64,000 nucleotides of DNA from Gammaproteobacteria bacterium (GCA_028293765.1 JAQGOG010000208.1:25141-89140); one strand, 5' to 3'; positions 18,505 to 28,437 are shown, numbered from the stretch's first letter. Program-made: numbers and translations. Notes: generated from the sequence alone by a model not told the origin.

Positions 18505-19215
18505 ATGTTAATGGGTCCGCAGAATTTGCCGCTGCGCCTCGATGAGTTGCGGGATCGCATCGCTGGGGCCGCCGCGAGAGCCGGACGGAGTGTCGATTCC
18601 GTCACATTACTCGCCGTAACCAAGGGGCAGCCCGCGGACCTGGTCCGTGCGGCCGCCGGGACGGGGATCCGGAATTTCGGCGAGAGTTATCTGCAGGAAG
18701 CGCTCGAGAAGGCCGCCGCGGTGAGCGATCTCGAGCTGACCTGGCACTTCATAGGCCGGCTGCAGGCCAACAAGACGCGGCCGATCGCGGAGAGCTTTGC
18801 GTGGGTTCACGGCGTGGATCGCCTGAAGATCGCCACGCGGCTGTCGGAGCAGCGACCTTATTACGCTCCTCCTTTGAACGTCTGCCTGCAGGTCAACGTC
18901 GCCGGCGAGGAGAGTAAAGCCGGCGTGAGCCTTGCCGAACTACCGGCGCTCGCGTCCTCCGTGGCGGCGCTCCCGCGCGTGAAGCTCCGCGGCTTGATGT
19001 GCATTCCGCCGGAGGAGGAGGATCCAGCTCGCCAGCGTGGCTGGTTCGCAAAGGTGCGAGAAGCGCTTGAAGCGCTTAACGCGTCCGGGATGGGGCTGGA
19101 CACGCTATCGATGGGAATGAGCGGCGATCTCGAGGCGGCCATCCTCGAAGGCGCGACGCTCATACGCGTCGGAACGGCACTTTTTGGGGCGCGACCGGCA
19201 AATCCGGGGGGCTGA
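18505..19215 (+). CDS. yggS: YggS family pyridoxal-phosphate homeostasis protein
   Basis: 236 residues, single TIM-barrel domain like the N-terminal half of alanine racemase. The PLP lysine is K40 in LLAVTKGQP; NFGESYLQEALEKA and TWHFIGRLQANK are family hallmarks, and LSMGMSGDLEAAI followed by VGTALFGAR forms the phosphate-binding end. It binds PLP without known catalysis and buffers vitamin B6 and amino-acid pools. Neighbour of proC, as in most proteobacteria. A second ATG lies 6 bases downstream. Confidence 0.94.
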   Translation: MLMGPQNLPLRLDELRDRIAGAAARAGRSVDSVTLLAVTKGQPADLVRAAAGTGIRNFGESYLQEALEKAAAVSDLELTWHFIGRLQANKTRPIAESFAWVHGVDRLKIATRLSEQRPYYAPPLNVCLQVNVAGEESKAGVSLAELPALASSVAALPRVKLRGLMCIPPEEEDPARQRGWFAKVREALEALNASGMGLDTLSMGMSGDLEAAILEGATLIRVGTALFGARPANPGG

Positions 19216-19377
19216 GCGTCGGACAGGAGGGATAACTTGCGCGCCGGTGAAAACAGTTTAGCCGGCGTGGCTTTCAGTGCTCGAATAAGCTCCAATCTGG
19301 GGCAGGAGCCGTCCGTGACCGGTTCCCGGGGCAAGAAGCCCTGCAAAATCAGGCCCTCGTTACAATAAGCAAAGAGT

Positions 19378-20202
19378 ATGGTCAACATGCAGCTTGCATT
19401 CCTGGGCGGCGGCAACATGGGCCGGGCGCTGATCGGTGGCCTTTTACGCCGTGGTACTCGACCTGAACAGATTTCCGTGGGCGAGAGCGTGGAAGCCGCC
19501 CGCACCTCTCTGGCGCGTGACCTAGGGATCACAGCGACCGACAACAACCTGGCGGCCGTCGAGAACGCCGAGCTCATCGTGCTCGCAGTGAAGCCGCAGC
19601 ACGCGGCCTCGGTTCTCGCCTCGCTGCAGCCGGTGCTGAAACGAAATCAGCCGATCGTTCTGTCTGTCGCCGCGGGTATCCGTACTGCGGCGCTGGAAAC
19701 CTGGTGTGGCGCTGGGATTCCGGTCGTGCGCGCCATGCCCAACAGACCCGCTCTCGTGGGCGCCGGAGTGACCGGTCTCTACGCGTCCACGCACGTGGGC
19801 CCCGCGCATCGCGCCGCGGCCGAGCGCGTCATGCAGTCGGTTGGCGAGGTTGTTTGGGTGCCCACCGAAGAAGCCCTTGATGTCGTCACCGCCCTGTCAG
19901 GTAGCGGTCCGGCATACTTCTTCCTGCTCGCTGAGCTAATGGCGCAGGCGGCGACGGAGCTGGGGCTGGAGGCGCAGGCCGCGCGACGACTAGCTGTGGC
20001 CACGCTTCACGGTGCCGGCTTGCTGGCGCACGCCAGCGATGGAGACCTCGCGCGCCTGCGGGCCGAAGTGACTTCAAAGGGCGGAACGACCGAAGCCGCG
20101 GTGCGCACGATGGACGCGGCCGATCTGCGTGGGATAGTCTCTCGCGCGCTCGAGGCCGCGACTCACCGCAGTCGCGAGCTGGCCACGCAATTCGGCATGT
20201 AG
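19378..20202 (+). CDS. proC: Pyrroline-5-carboxylate reductase
   Basis: Last step of proline synthesis, reducing pyrroline-5-carboxylate with NADPH. 274 residues. Rossmann start AFLGGGNMGRALIGGL, RAMPNRPALVGAGVTGLYA, the proC signature near residue 180 (VTALSGSGPAYFFLLAELM) and the C-terminal SKGGTTEAAVRTM substrate site are all present. Alternative ATG at 19387 (MQLAFLGGG) is equally possible. Confidence 0.96.
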   Translation: MVNMQLAFLGGGNMGRALIGGLLRRGTRPEQISVGESVEAARTSLARDLGITATDNNLAAVENAELIVLAVKPQHAASVLASLQPVLKRNQPIVLSVAAGIRTAALETWCGAGIPVVRAMPNRPALVGAGVTGLYASTHVGPAHRAAAERVMQSVGEVVWVPTEEALDVVTALSGSGPAYFFLLAELMAQAATELGLEAQAARRLAVATLHGAGLLAHASDGDLARLRAEVTSKGGTTEAAVRTMDAADLRGIVSRALEAATHRSRELATQFGM

Positions 20203-20300
20203 GTAAAGAGTCGGTCCGACCAAGAATCGCCGTGGCGAGGCCGCAGTGGGCAATCAATAGTTAGCACAGAGTCCAGGAACCGGCCGCCAGCGGGAACCTC

Positions 20301-20828
20301 ATGAGCGCGATCATTTTCATTGTCGAGACGCTGCTGTCTTTAGCGCTGTTCGTCGTCCTGGCGCGGCTGTTGCTGCAATGGACGCGCGCCGACTTTCGCA
20401 ATCCGTTGTGCCAGGCAATCGTGCGGTTGACTAATCCGCTGATCCTGCCGTTGCGTCGCATTCTGCCGCCGATGGGCAAAGTCGACACCGCCTCGGTCGT
20501 GGCGGTGGTCATCGTGGCGTTCGTAGAAGTCGCGATCATCTTCGCTCTACGCGGCATTACCTTCCCCGGCCCGTTGATCTGGCTGCGGATGGTCGCGCTG
20601 GAGATCGCACGGACGCTGTTGTGGACGTATTTCTACGCGATCTTCCTTTACGCCCTCCTGAGCCTCATTGCGCCGGGAGGGTACTCGCCCATGCAGTCAG
20701 TCCTGGCGACCCTATGCGAGCCGGTGTTGCGTCCGTTCCGACGGCTGATCCCGGCCGTGGCGGGCCTCGATCTGTCGCCGCTCTGGGCCGGCATCGCTAT
20801 TCAGGCCATCCTGATCCTTCTACATTGA
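20301..20828 (+). CDS. yggT: YggT family membrane protein
   Basis: 175 residues with two copies of the YggT domain, each a pair of membrane segments: around residues 2-25 and 60-85 (VVAVVIVAFVEVAIIF) for the first, 95-120 and 150-174 for the second. Signature ITNP-like segments are visible as RLTNPLILPLRRILPP and CEPVLRPFRRLIPA. Function is poorly known; family links to osmotic shock and membrane organisation. Standard proC-yggT-yggU order. Confidence 0.93.
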   Translation: MSAIIFIVETLLSLALFVVLARLLLQWTRADFRNPLCQAIVRLTNPLILPLRRILPPMGKVDTASVVAVVIVAFVEVAIIFALRGITFPGPLIWLRMVALEIARTLLWTYFYAIFLYALLSLIAPGGYSPMQSVLATLCEPVLRPFRRLIPAVAGLDLSPLWAGIAIQAILILLH

Positions 20829-20863
20829 ACGGTTAGCGAGGGATGAAGGGAGAGATCGCTCCC

Positions 20864-21175
20864 ATGTCTGCACCAATCTGGCATGACGTCCGCGGTGCGG
20901 ACCTGCTGCTGCGCCTGCGTATTCAGCCACGAGCCTCGCGAGAGGGCATCGACGGCGTTCGTGACGGGCGCCTGCGCGTCCGCGTGTCGTCGCCGCCCGT
21001 TGATGGTGCCGCCAACGATCGTGTCATTCGAATGCTGGCACAGGTGCTGGACGTACCGCGCTCATCGATAACCCTGACACGTGGTGAAAAGAGCCGTGAC
21101 AAGGATCTGACGGTGCACGGAGTTGCCGCGCGCGCTTCCGAGCTCGTCGCTCGCCTGGGCGCTCCGCAGCAGTAG
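20864..21175 (+). CDS. yggU: YggU (DUF167) family protein
   Basis: 103 residues from ATG 20864, which has AAGGGAG about 11 bases upstream and aligns with the usual short N-terminus; an ATG at 20843 would add seven residues. The DUF167 core is clear: LLRLRIQPRASREGIDGV, then VRVSSPPVDGAANDRVIRML and ITLTRGEKSRDKDLTV. Function unknown, predicted soluble. Begins shortly after the yggT stop, so probably co-translated. Confidence 0.9.
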   Translation: MSAPIWHDVRGADLLLRLRIQPRASREGIDGVRDGRLRVRVSSPPVDGAANDRVIRMLAQVLDVPRSSITLTRGEKSRDKDLTVHGVAARASELVARLGAPQQ

Positions 21176-21495
21176 AGCTCACCGAGTGAAGACCAAAGGC
21201 CAAGCGCCTCACGCCCGACTTTTTCGCGCGATTCGCGGCGGATGACGTTTTTTGGCTGAAATTCCCGCAACCTTCGCTCGCCACGCGCGGCGCTCGTAAC
21301 CTCTTACTCTGTTAAGAAACACGCTCTTAGCGTTCACATCGCAACGAGAATGGCAGCATCCGAGCGCGCGCCGACTTCGCTCTAAGCGACATTTAATACG
21401 CGCGCGAAACGCCGCACCGAGGGGGCTGCGTGCCATCACAAGTGCAAAACACTTGAAAAAAAGGCATTTCAGCGTCGCCCGGCGCGAAAAAAGCC

Positions 21496-21523
21496 TTGCG
21501 AAAGCGTGCGCATGTGCTATTTT
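21496..21523 (+). promoter_or_regulatory. Probable promoter of the HU-like gene
   Basis: TTGCGA, 16 bases, TATTTT, about 80 bases before the HU-like ATG. The 427-base gap 21176-21602 holds no other gene. An inverted repeat CAAGTG-CAAAA-CACTTG at about 21440-21456 lies 40 bases upstream and could bind a regulator. The rest of the gap shows nothing I can name. Confidence 0.5.
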
Positions 21524-21602
21524 CCGCGCCGATTCTCTCTCACGCGGACACAGTGGCACCGCGTTTCACGCTCACACGGTTTTATTCGAGGAGTACCGCA
21601 AA

Positions 21603-21917
21603 ATGGCGAAAAAGGCTGGCGCACCGACCAAGTCAGAAGTCCTGACCCAGATTTCCAAAGACACATCGCTCTCACGCAAGCAAGTCAGCAGCGTCTTCGA
21701 TTCGCTCGGCGGCGTGATCAAGAAGAGCCTGCGCGGCAATGGCCTGTTCACCATGCCCGGCCTGCTGAAGATGAAGGTCGTCAAGAAGCCCGCCACGAAG
21801 GCGCGCGAAGGTATCAATCCTTTCACCGGCGAAAAGATGATGTTCAAGGCCAAGCCCGCGAGCAAGAAGGTTCGCGTGATGCCGCTCAAGAGCCTGAAGG
21901 CGATGGTCAACTCGTAA
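21603..21917 (+). CDS. HU-like DNA-binding protein
   Basis: 104 residues, Lys-rich, from the ATG preceded by GAGGAG. Alignable to HU/IHF: the N-terminal helices (SEVLTQISKDTSLSRKQVSSVFDSLGGVIKKSLR) fit the dimer core, and GINPFTGEKMMFKAKPASKKVRVMPLKSLKAMV matches the DNA-binding arm region with the R-x-G-x-NP-x-TG HU pattern. It is longer in the loop than typical 90-residue HU, so it is a side branch of the family and probably a nucleoid protein. It has its own promoter and terminator and so is expected to be highly expressed. Confidence 0.85.
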   Translation: MAKKAGAPTKSEVLTQISKDTSLSRKQVSSVFDSLGGVIKKSLRGNGLFTMPGLLKMKVVKKPATKAREGINPFTGEKMMFKAKPASKKVRVMPLKSLKAMVNS

Positions 21918-21968
21918 GCCGTCATTTTCCGCCACGAGCCTGCCCGGCAGGCTCCATAGCGGTGAGGA

Positions 21969-22015
21969 AACCCGGAAGGAGCGTTTTACGACGACCCTTT
22001 CGGGTTTTTCTTTTA
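21969..22015 (+). terminator. Rho-independent terminator after the HU-like gene
   Basis: Stem AACCCGGAAGG pairing with CCTTTCGGGTT (11 pairs including one G-U) followed by TTTTTCTTTT. It lies 51 bases after the stop and overlaps the stop of the convergent hydrolase gene. Confidence 0.8.
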
Positions 22016-22738
22016 GGGGCCGGTGCTGTCGCGCATGAAGGTGAGTACGGCTTCGCGGAGCTCCGGGAGATGGCCGTGGAAGAAGTGTCCTGCACCCGCG
22101 AGCGCGGTAACCGTAGGCGGTGGTGAACGCTTTGCGGCCCACTCGAGCACCGCACGGGGCAATACGACGTCGTCGGCGCCACCCTGCACTATCAGCCACT
22201 TCGAAGGCGTTATGACGTCTTGCACGTCGACAAGCGTGATAGCGGGGGCCGCCACGACCAACCGTTCAAGTGGCCAAAAGTCACGGCCTTCGCCCGCGGG
22301 CTGAAAGTGCCGCAGGGCGCTTTCAGCAGCCGAACAGGATTTCACGCGACCTGAGGCGCGAATAGCAACGGCACCGCCGAACGAAAATCCCGCAAGCCAT
22401 AAGGCCGCACGAGGCCACCGATGCCTGCCGTAGGTAATGACCGCAAGTGCATCGTCGGTCTCGCCAATGCCTTCGTCATATTCGCCCTCGCTCGCCCCAA
22501 CGCCGCGGAAATTGAATCGGATCGCAGGCGCGCCAAGCTGCTCGAAGGCTCGCGCAAGGGTATATACAACTTTGTTGTCGAGGGTCCCGCCGTACAGCGG
22601 ATGGGGATGGCAGATCACGCCGAAAGCGCGGACCTCATCAGTGTCGACGGGTTCCGCGGGAGTTTCGATCAAGGCCTGGATATCCCCGGCCGGTCCGGGG
22701 ATCACGAGACGCTCCGCGCGCCGTGGCTTGCTCACCAT
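22013..22738 (-). CDS. Alpha/beta hydrolase
   Basis: 241 residues of a family widespread in proteobacteria, without signal peptide. Motifs: ICHPHPLYGGTLDNKVVYT, RFNFRGVGASEGEYDEGIGE, the nucleophile elbow GFSFGG (Ser about 119), an acid in QGGADDVVLP and the catalytic His in GAGHFFHG near the end. Substrate is unknown; esterase or peptidase-like activity is inferred. Third gene after htpG and the FKBP lipoprotein, 26 bases behind the latter, so it may belong to the heat-shock transcript. Confidence 0.85.
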   Translation of the reverse strand: MVSKPRRAERLVIPGPAGDIQALIETPAEPVDTDEVRAFGVICHPHPLYGGTLDNKVVYTLARAFEQLGAPAIRFNFRGVGASEGEYDEGIGETDDALAVITYGRHRWPRAALWLAGFSFGGAVAIRASGRVKSCSAAESALRHFQPAGEGRDFWPLERLVVAAPAITLVDVQDVITPSKWLIVQGGADDVVLPRAVLEWAAKRSPPPTVTALAGAGHFFHGHLPELREAVLTFMRDSTGP

Positions 22739-22764
22739 GTCGGCGGAGAAGCCTTAGGGCGCGG

Positions 22765-23301
22765 TTACTTGATACCGAGGAGCTCTACGTCGAACACCAG
22801 TGTCGCTCCCGGAGGAATGACGCCGCCGGCGCCGCGAGCTCCATAACCGAGCTCCGCCGGAATGGTGAGCCGCCGCTGCTGCCCCACCTGCATGCCCGCG
22901 ACGCCCTGATCCCAGCCCTGGATCACCTGGCCGCCGCCAACAGGAAAGCTGAACGGGTCGTTGCGATCGACCGAGCTGTCGAATTTCTTGCCCTTGTGAT
23001 CGGGTGCGTCTTCGGCGTACAGCCAGCCGGTGTAGTGCACGACAGCTGTCTGCCCCGCTTGGATGGCGGGACCGGTGCCGGGCTTGAGTTCGGTGATGGT
23101 CAGGTTGGCAGCGGGCACATTCGACTCCTGGGCTCCGGGGGTGGCGCCAGCGCTGTCTTGCGAGGCGGGACTCGAAGCGGTGGTGGATTGGATACCGTCG
23201 CTGCAGCCTGTCAGCAGGACGGTGGCGGTCATTATGGCGGCCGCAACGGCAGTGATGGGGGCATTCAGCGGCCGCAAAGATTGCGGCATCGGGCGCGTCA
23301 T
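22765..23301 (-). CDS. FKBP-type peptidyl-prolyl isomerase, lipoprotein
   Basis: 178 residues. The N-terminal signal ends in the lipobox LLTGC, so the protein should be lipid-anchored in the envelope. After a Ser/Ala linker the FKBP domain shows [41 protein letters not shown] and [12 protein letters not shown] with the late [14 protein letters not shown]. It should catalyse proline isomerisation on exported proteins. Its ATG overlaps the htpG stop by four bases, which implies translational coupling. Confidence 0.93.
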   Translation of the reverse strand: MTRPMPQSLRPLNAPITAVAAAIMTATVLLTGCSDGIQSTTASSPASQDSAGATPGAQESNVPAANLTITELKPGTGPAIQAGQTAVVHYTGWLYAEDAPDHKGKKFDSSVDRNDPFSFPVGGGQVIQGWDQGVAGMQVGQQRRLTIPAELGYGARGAGGVIPPGATLVFDVELLGIK

Positions 23302-25271
23302 GTCGCCGCACCCGACTGCGCTGCGGCGCCGGCAGGATCCTGCCCATCAGCCACGCTCTGCGCGCCGGCGGGGGGATGCACCCCTGCGAGGCGCACGAGC
23401 AGCCTGTTGAGACGCTGCACGTACTCGGCAGGGTTGGCGAGTTGGCTGCCCTCGGCGAGCGCGGCCTGCTCGTAAAGCACCTGCGCAAACTCCTTGAACT
23501 GCTCAGGATCCGCGACGCCCTCGAGGTACTTCACGAGAGGGTGGCCGACATTGAGCTCGAGCGTGGGCTTGGATTCGGGGACTTTCTGGCCGGTCGCGGA
23601 GAGGATCCGCCGCATGTTGGCGCCCAGGTCGTGCTCGCCGAGGGCAAGACACGAGGGCGAGTCTTTGAGACGCGCGCTGATGCGCACCTCGTCGATACGA
23701 TCGCCGACGGCGTCCTTGACGCGCTTGAGGAGGCCTTTGTTTTCCTTGAGCTGCGTTTCGTGCTGCTTCTTGTCCGCCTCGCTCTCGAGGCCCCCGAGCT
23801 CGAGATCGCCGCGCGCCGCGTCTTTGAGCTTCTTGCCATCGAAGTCATCGACCTGGCCCATCACCCACTCGTCGATGCGCTCGGCAGTCAGCAGGACTTC
23901 GAGGCCGCGCTCCTTGAGCACTTCGATGTAAGGGCTCGCGCGGGCCGCTTCGATACTGTCGGCGGTGACGTAGTAGATGCGATTCTGTCCGGGCTTCATG
24001 CGCTCGACGTACTGCGCGAGGCTCACGGAAGGTTCGCTGTTCTGCTCATGCGTACTCGAGAAACGCAGCAACGACAGGAGTGCCTGGCGGTTGGCCGTGT
24101 CCTGCCCGATGCCTTCCTTCAGCACCGCGCCGAACTCTTTCCAGAATGCCGCATACTTTTCCGGCTCGTCCTTCGCGAGGCGGGTGAGCATGTCGAGGAC
24201 GCGCTTCGTCAGCCCGCTGCGGATCGCCTCGACTTCCGGCTCCTGCTGCAGCAATTCGCGTGAGACGTTCAGCGGCAGGTCGCTCGAATCCACCACACCC
24301 TTCACGAAGCGCAGGTAGAGCGGCAGAAACTGCTCCGCGTCGTCCATGATGAACACGCGGCGCACATAGAGCTTCAGGCCTCGGGCCGCGTCGCGTTGCC
24401 AGAGGTCGAAAGGCGCACGCCCCGGGATGTAGAGAAGGCTCGTGTACTCGCGCTTGCCTTCGACTCTGTTGTGACTCCAGGCGAGCGGTTCGCTGAAGTC
24501 GTGGGCGAGGTGCTGATAGAACTGGGTGTATTCCTCGTTCTTGATCTCACTGCGCGGCAGGGTCCAGAGGGCCTTTGCCTGGTTGACCACCTCGTATTCG
24601 AGCGAGGCCTCACCTTCCTTGCGCATGCGGACCGGGAATCCGATGTGGTCCGAGTAGCGCCGGATGAGCGAGCGCAGGCGGAACCCATCGGCAAATTCTT
24701 TCGCGTCGTCCTTGAGGTGCAGCGTAACGGCGGTGCCGCGCTCGGGACGCGTGATGGTCTCTACGGTGAACTCTCCATCGGCGCGCGACTCCCAGTGCAC
24801 CCCGGCCTCTTCGGGCGTCCCGGCCTTGCGCGTCTGCACTTCTACGCGGTCGGCGACGATGAACGCGGAGTAGAAGCCGACGCCGAACTGCCCAATGAGC
24901 TGGGACGCTTTCTGCTGGTCGCCGGAGAGGGAGCGGAAAAACTGCGCCGTTCCTGAGCGGGCGATGGTGCCGAGGTTCGCTACAGCCTCGTCGCGGCTCA
25001 TTCCGATGCCGCTGTCGCGGATGGTCACCGTATTGGCTTTTGGGTCCGCCTCGATCGTGATCTGCAGATCGGGGTCCTGGGCCAGCAGCTCGGGCTCCGC
25101 AATCGCAGCAAAGCGCAGGCGATCATTGGCATCGGAGGCGTTCGAGATGAGCTCTCGCAGGAAGATCTCCTTGTGGCTGTACAAGGAGTGGATCATCAGC
25201 TGCAGGAGCTCGCGGACTTCCGCCTGGAAGCCGTGCGTCTGCTTATCAGGATTCTTTTCGGGGGTCGACAT
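23298..25271 (-). CDS. htpG: HtpG, bacterial Hsp90 chaperone
   Basis: 657 residues. N-terminal GHKL ATPase motifs: [15 protein letters not shown] (metal-binding Asn), [25 protein letters not shown] and the GTAVTLHLK strand. Middle-domain features such as [16 protein letters not shown] follow and the C-terminal dimerisation part is present, so the gene looks complete. Cytosolic ATP-driven folding chaperone. A sigma-32 type promoter sits just upstream; FKBP and hydrolase genes follow. Confidence 0.98.
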   Translation of the reverse strand: MSTPEKNPDKQTHGFQAEVRELLQLMIHSLYSHKEIFLRELISNASDANDRLRFAAIAEPELLAQDPDLQITIEADPKANTVTIRDSGIGMSRDEAVANLGTIARSGTAQFFRSLSGDQQKASQLIGQFGVGFYSAFIVADRVEVQTRKAGTPEEAGVHWESRADGEFTVETITRPERGTAVTLHLKDDAKEFADGFRLRSLIRRYSDHIGFPVRMRKEGEASLEYEVVNQAKALWTLPRSEIKNEEYTQFYQHLAHDFSEPLAWSHNRVEGKREYTSLLYIPGRAPFDLWQRDAARGLKLYVRRVFIMDDAEQFLPLYLRFVKGVVDSSDLPLNVSRELLQQEPEVEAIRSGLTKRVLDMLTRLAKDEPEKYAAFWKEFGAVLKEGIGQDTANRQALLSLLRFSSTHEQNSEPSVSLAQYVERMKPGQNRIYYVTADSIEAARASPYIEVLKERGLEVLLTAERIDEWVMGQVDDFDGKKLKDAARGDLELGGLESEADKKQHETQLKENKGLLKRVKDAVGDRIDEVRISARLKDSPSCLALGEHDLGANMRRILSATGQKVPESKPTLELNVGHPLVKYLEGVADPEQFKEFAQVLYEQAALAEGSQLANPAEYVQRLNRLLVRLAGVHPPAGAQSVADGQDPAGAAAQSGAAT

Positions 25272-25310
25272 GCTGGCCTTCCGTATCTGCCTTAGGAGCG
25301 GAAGGGAGCG

Positions 25311-25339
25311 ATGATGGGAATCAGAACGGAATTTTCAAG
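25311..25339 (-). promoter_or_regulatory. Heat-shock (sigma-32) promoter of htpG
   Basis: On the minus strand: CTTGAAA, 14 bases, CCCATCAT, about 40 bases before the htpG ATG. This fits the RpoH consensus CTTGAA / CCCCATNT closely. Confidence 0.75.
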
Positions 25340-25790
25340 CTCAATATCCAAACGACACAGCTTGAAGCCACGGTGACCAGCGGCCTCGACAGGGCAGCCG
25401 CCTCGATCGCGGCGGAGGTCGCGACGTGGCGACAGGCGCCCGCCAAATCGTCGAGCTCGTCCCAGAGGTGCAGAAAGATCTCCATGTGCGGCGGACTCTA
25501 CGCACAGCATCCGGCAGCAGGCGTGCTCGACCTCACAGACGGGGGGCAGGGGGCGTGCGTCACACGCGGCGCGACGCGTGCGTCGCAAGGGTGGGCCCGG
25601 GAGGTCGCGCAGCGCGCGCGTAGCGACGGGCAGCGTATCCCCTCAACCGAGGTCACGCGCTGAACCGAAGGAAAGACTGCACCCCCCGCAGGCGCTGCGC
25701 GCAGCAACTGAACATATGTCAGATGGGCTCTTGGCCGCACCGGCGACACACTGTGGGCCACCGGGGTGCATACAGCCGGAGTCAGCTTGC

Positions 25791-25830
25791 AGCAACCGCG
25801 GGGCCTGCGTAGGCTCCCCAGCAGGTTGCT
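25791..25830 (+). promoter_or_regulatory. Imperfect hairpin in the parA leader
   Basis: AGCAACC pairs with GGTTGCT, continuing through GC and GGGG/CCCC with a small bulge, loop about 12 bases. It ends 31 bases before the parA ATG and has no T-tract, so an operator or a leader structure is more likely than a terminator. The rest of the 590-base gap 25272-25861 has the htpG promoter and otherwise no recognisable gene or site. Confidence 0.4.
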
Positions 25831-25861
25831 CTAAGTACGTGTTTCGTAAAACAAGGTCACC

Positions 25862-26560
25862 ATGAAGCGCATCGTCGTCATGAACCCCAAGGGGGGTTCA
25901 GGCAAGACGACCATCGCAATCAATCTGGCGAGTTATTTCGCTTCTCGTCAGCACACGCCCGTCCTCATGGATTTCGATCCGCAGGGCTCCTCGATCCGTT
26001 GGGTCAGGAAACGCCAGCCGACGCAGGCGCCCATTCACGCGATCGCGGCGTTCGAGAAGGACAGCCGCACGACGCGAGCGTTCCAATTACGCGTGCCGGA
26101 CAAGTCGAGCCACGTGATCGTCGACACGCCCGCCGCTATCGAGTCACGCGAGATGCCGGACATCACGCGCGACGCCGACAAAATCCTCGTGCCGGTACTG
26201 CCGTCCGACATCGATATTCATGCCTGCTCTCGGTGCATCCGGGACTTGCTGCTGGTCGCGAAGATCCGCCGTGAGGATGACCGCATCGGTGTGATCGCCA
26301 ATCGGGTCCGGCGCAACACCCTCACGTATCAGACGCTCATTCGGTTTCTGCAGACGCTCGGGATACCGATCGTGGCCACCATTCGTGACTCGCAGAACTA
26401 CGTGCGCGCCGCCGAATTGGGGATCGGGGTGCATGAGATGAAAAGTTACATCGCGCAGGCGGACGTGGAGCAGTGGGAGCCGCTCATCGAATGGCTCGAC
26501 AAGCCGAGCACCACGCACACGCCGGCTCTGAGCACGCCGCCCGCCATAGCCAGCGTTTAG
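25862..26560 (+). CDS. ParA-family ATPase
   Basis: 232 residues. Deviant Walker A KGGSGKTT at 10-17 with the signature lysine, DFDPQGSS (A' motif), VIVDTPA (Walker B) and IGVIANRVR. No parB, no obvious parS and no divisome partner are adjacent, so it is an orphan ParA/MinD-type positioning ATPase. Possible cargo includes chemosensory or polar complexes, but nothing here shows it. AAGG precedes the ATG. Confidence 0.88.
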   Translation: MKRIVVMNPKGGSGKTTIAINLASYFASRQHTPVLMDFDPQGSSIRWVRKRQPTQAPIHAIAAFEKDSRTTRAFQLRVPDKSSHVIVDTPAAIESREMPDITRDADKILVPVLPSDIDIHACSRCIRDLLLVAKIRREDDRIGVIANRVRRNTLTYQTLIRFLQTLGIPIVATIRDSQNYVRAAELGIGVHEMKSYIAQADVEQWEPLIEWLDKPSTTHTPALSTPPAIASV

Positions 26561-26769
26561 CGGCGAACTCGCGACGGCGCTGCCTATCGAGACGGGAAAA
26601 AAACCTGCTCCCGGGCGACTGATACCGGCAGGTGGGTCAGCGCGCCCAGCGAGATCCCTGTAGGAATTGTCCCACCTCCATAGGTTATTTCCGCCAAGTC
26701 CGCACGGGCGATGAACGGTGTAGGTTGAAGTCGGGCAGCCAGATCTCGCCCGCCGCGGCAAGAATACGG

Positions 26770-27858
26770 ATGAGAAGTTTTCACTGCACCCACTGCCAGC
26801 ACCTCGTATTCTTTGAGAACGTTCGCTGTCTCAACTGCGACCATGCCCTCGCCTATCTTCCCGATCGGGGAGTGATGGCCGCCCTCGAGAAGGCCAACGA
26901 TGATCTCTGGCGAGCCGAAGGGCGGGTCGGGGACGAGCGCGGCTATCGCCTGTGCGCCAACTATGAGGGAGAGGGAGTTTGCAATTGGGCGGTACCCGCA
27001 AGTAATCCAGAGACGTTGTGCGCGTCCTGCCGCCTGACGCGTGTCATTCCCAATCTCGCCAACCCCGATAACAGGACCGCGTGGTATCGGCTCGAACTGG
27101 CGAAACGCCGGCTGATCTACACATTGCTCGATCTCGAGCTGCCGCTCGTCCGGAAACAGGAGGCGAACGACGCCGGGCTGGCCTTCGAGTTCCTGGAAGA
27201 CCCGACGAGCGGCGACAGCACTCGAGTTCTCACCGGCCACGATAACGGCCTGATCACGATCAACGTTGCGGAAGCGGACGACGTGCGCCGCGAACAGCAA
27301 CGGCAGCAGCAACACGAGCCCTTCAGGACATTGCTCGGTCATTTCCGGCACGAGATCGGGCATTACTATTGGGATCGCCTGATTCCGGGCAGCCCTCATG
27401 AAGAGGGCTTCAGGCAGCTATTCGGCGATGAGCGCATGGACTACAGCCAGGCGCTCGAACGCCACTATGCACACGGGCCGCAGGCGGGCTGGGAAAGCAA
27501 CTTCATCAGTGCGTACGCCACGTCCCACCCGTGGGAGGACTGGGCCGAGTCCTGGGCGCACTTTCTTCACATGACCGATGCCCTGGAGACCGCGGGCGCT
27601 GCCGGCATGTCCCTGAAGCCTGAGCGCGCGGACGAGCCGGCCATGATGAATCCACCCCTGCCGCTGATTTGCCAGCGATCGAGCTTCGACCAGATGATCG
27701 CGGACTGGGTGCCGCTCACGTATGTGCTCAACAACCTCAATCGCGGCCTTGGCCTCCCGGATGGCTATCCGTTCGTGTTGTCCGCGCCGGTGATAGCCAA
27801 ATTGCGCTTCATTTACGCCACCATCGAACACCGGGAGAAAGCGCGCGCTGCGGCCTGA
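26770..27858 (+). CDS. Putative zinc-binding metallopeptidase with N-terminal zinc ribbons
   Basis: 362 residues from ATG 26770. The N-terminus has zinc-ribbon cysteines (CTHCQH, CLNCDH, later CANYEGEGVCNW and CASC), followed by a domain with the zincin motif HEIGHYYWD near residue 200 and an EDWAESWAHFLH segment that can supply the third ligand. This is the COG4307-type family. Intracellular, with no signal peptide; substrate unknown. A longer frame from 26632 exists but starts with unrelated residues. Confidence 0.82.
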   Translation: MRSFHCTHCQHLVFFENVRCLNCDHALAYLPDRGVMAALEKANDDLWRAEGRVGDERGYRLCANYEGEGVCNWAVPASNPETLCASCRLTRVIPNLANPDNRTAWYRLELAKRRLIYTLLDLELPLVRKQEANDAGLAFEFLEDPTSGDSTRVLTGHDNGLITINVAEADDVRREQQRQQQHEPFRTLLGHFRHEIGHYYWDRLIPGSPHEEGFRQLFGDERMDYSQALERHYAHGPQAGWESNFISAYATSHPWEDWAESWAHFLHMTDALETAGAAGMSLKPERADEPAMMNPPLPLICQRSSFDQMIADWVPLTYVLNNLNRGLGLPDGYPFVLSAPVIAKLRFIYATIEHREKARAAA

Positions 27859-28065
27859 AACCGACGGGCACACCGCAGTATTGCCATGGAAAGTCCGGGC
27901 CAGGAGCACCGTGCCGTGGGAGACGAGACGCGAATGGGCAGAACTCCCTAATTTGCATCTGGAGGCCTGGCTATCGCTGGCAGGCGCTTGCAGTTTTGCG
28001 CCCCGGCCGGCTCATTGGGCATGATGCTCCTCATCCGCACGGAACCAGCCCTTTGAGGAGAGTGT

Positions 28066-28437
28066 ATGGCCGGCATCTCATCGCCCAAGCAAGTCGCCGC
28101 GTCGCTAACCGAGCTATGGTCGCCGCGCGTTGTCGCCGAAGTCGATGACGCGTACGTCAAGGTCGCCAAAGTGCAGGGATCGTTGGCCTGGCATAGCCAT
28201 GAGAACGAAGATGAGCTGTTCCTCGTTCTCAAAGGGCACCTGCGCATCGAAATGGAAAGCGGCCCGGTAGAACTCTCCGAAGGAGAAATGTATGTGGTAC
28301 CCAAAGGGGTGCGTCACAACCCTGTGGCCGAGCGTGAATGCCATGTCATGCTCATTGAACGCAAGACTGCGCTTCATACCGGCGACGTCGTTACAGAGAA
28401 GACCCGGTCTCTCGCAGAACAGTTGCGTCCTGTTTAG
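28066..28437 (+). CDS. Small cupin-domain protein
   Basis: 123 residues, one cupin barrel: AWHSHENEDELFLVLKGHLRIEME gives the first metal motif (His, His, Glu), and GEMYVVPKGVRHNPVAE the second (His). Similar short cupins are often annotated as mannose-6-phosphate isomerase-like. GAGGAG lies before the ATG. Stand-alone gene; enzymatic or regulatory function unknown. Confidence 0.85.
   Translation: MAGISSPKQVAASLTELWSPRVVAEVDDAYVKVAKVQGSLAWHSHENEDELFLVLKGHLRIEMESGPVELSEGEMYVVPKGVRHNPVAERECHVMLIERKTALHTGDVVTEKTRSLAEQLRPV

Noticed and set aside
21440..21456. Hairpin CAAGTG-CAAAA-CACTTG as a terminator
   Set aside because: It is followed by A residues on the plus strand and preceded by T on the minus strand, the wrong side for a terminator on either; kept only as a possible operator.
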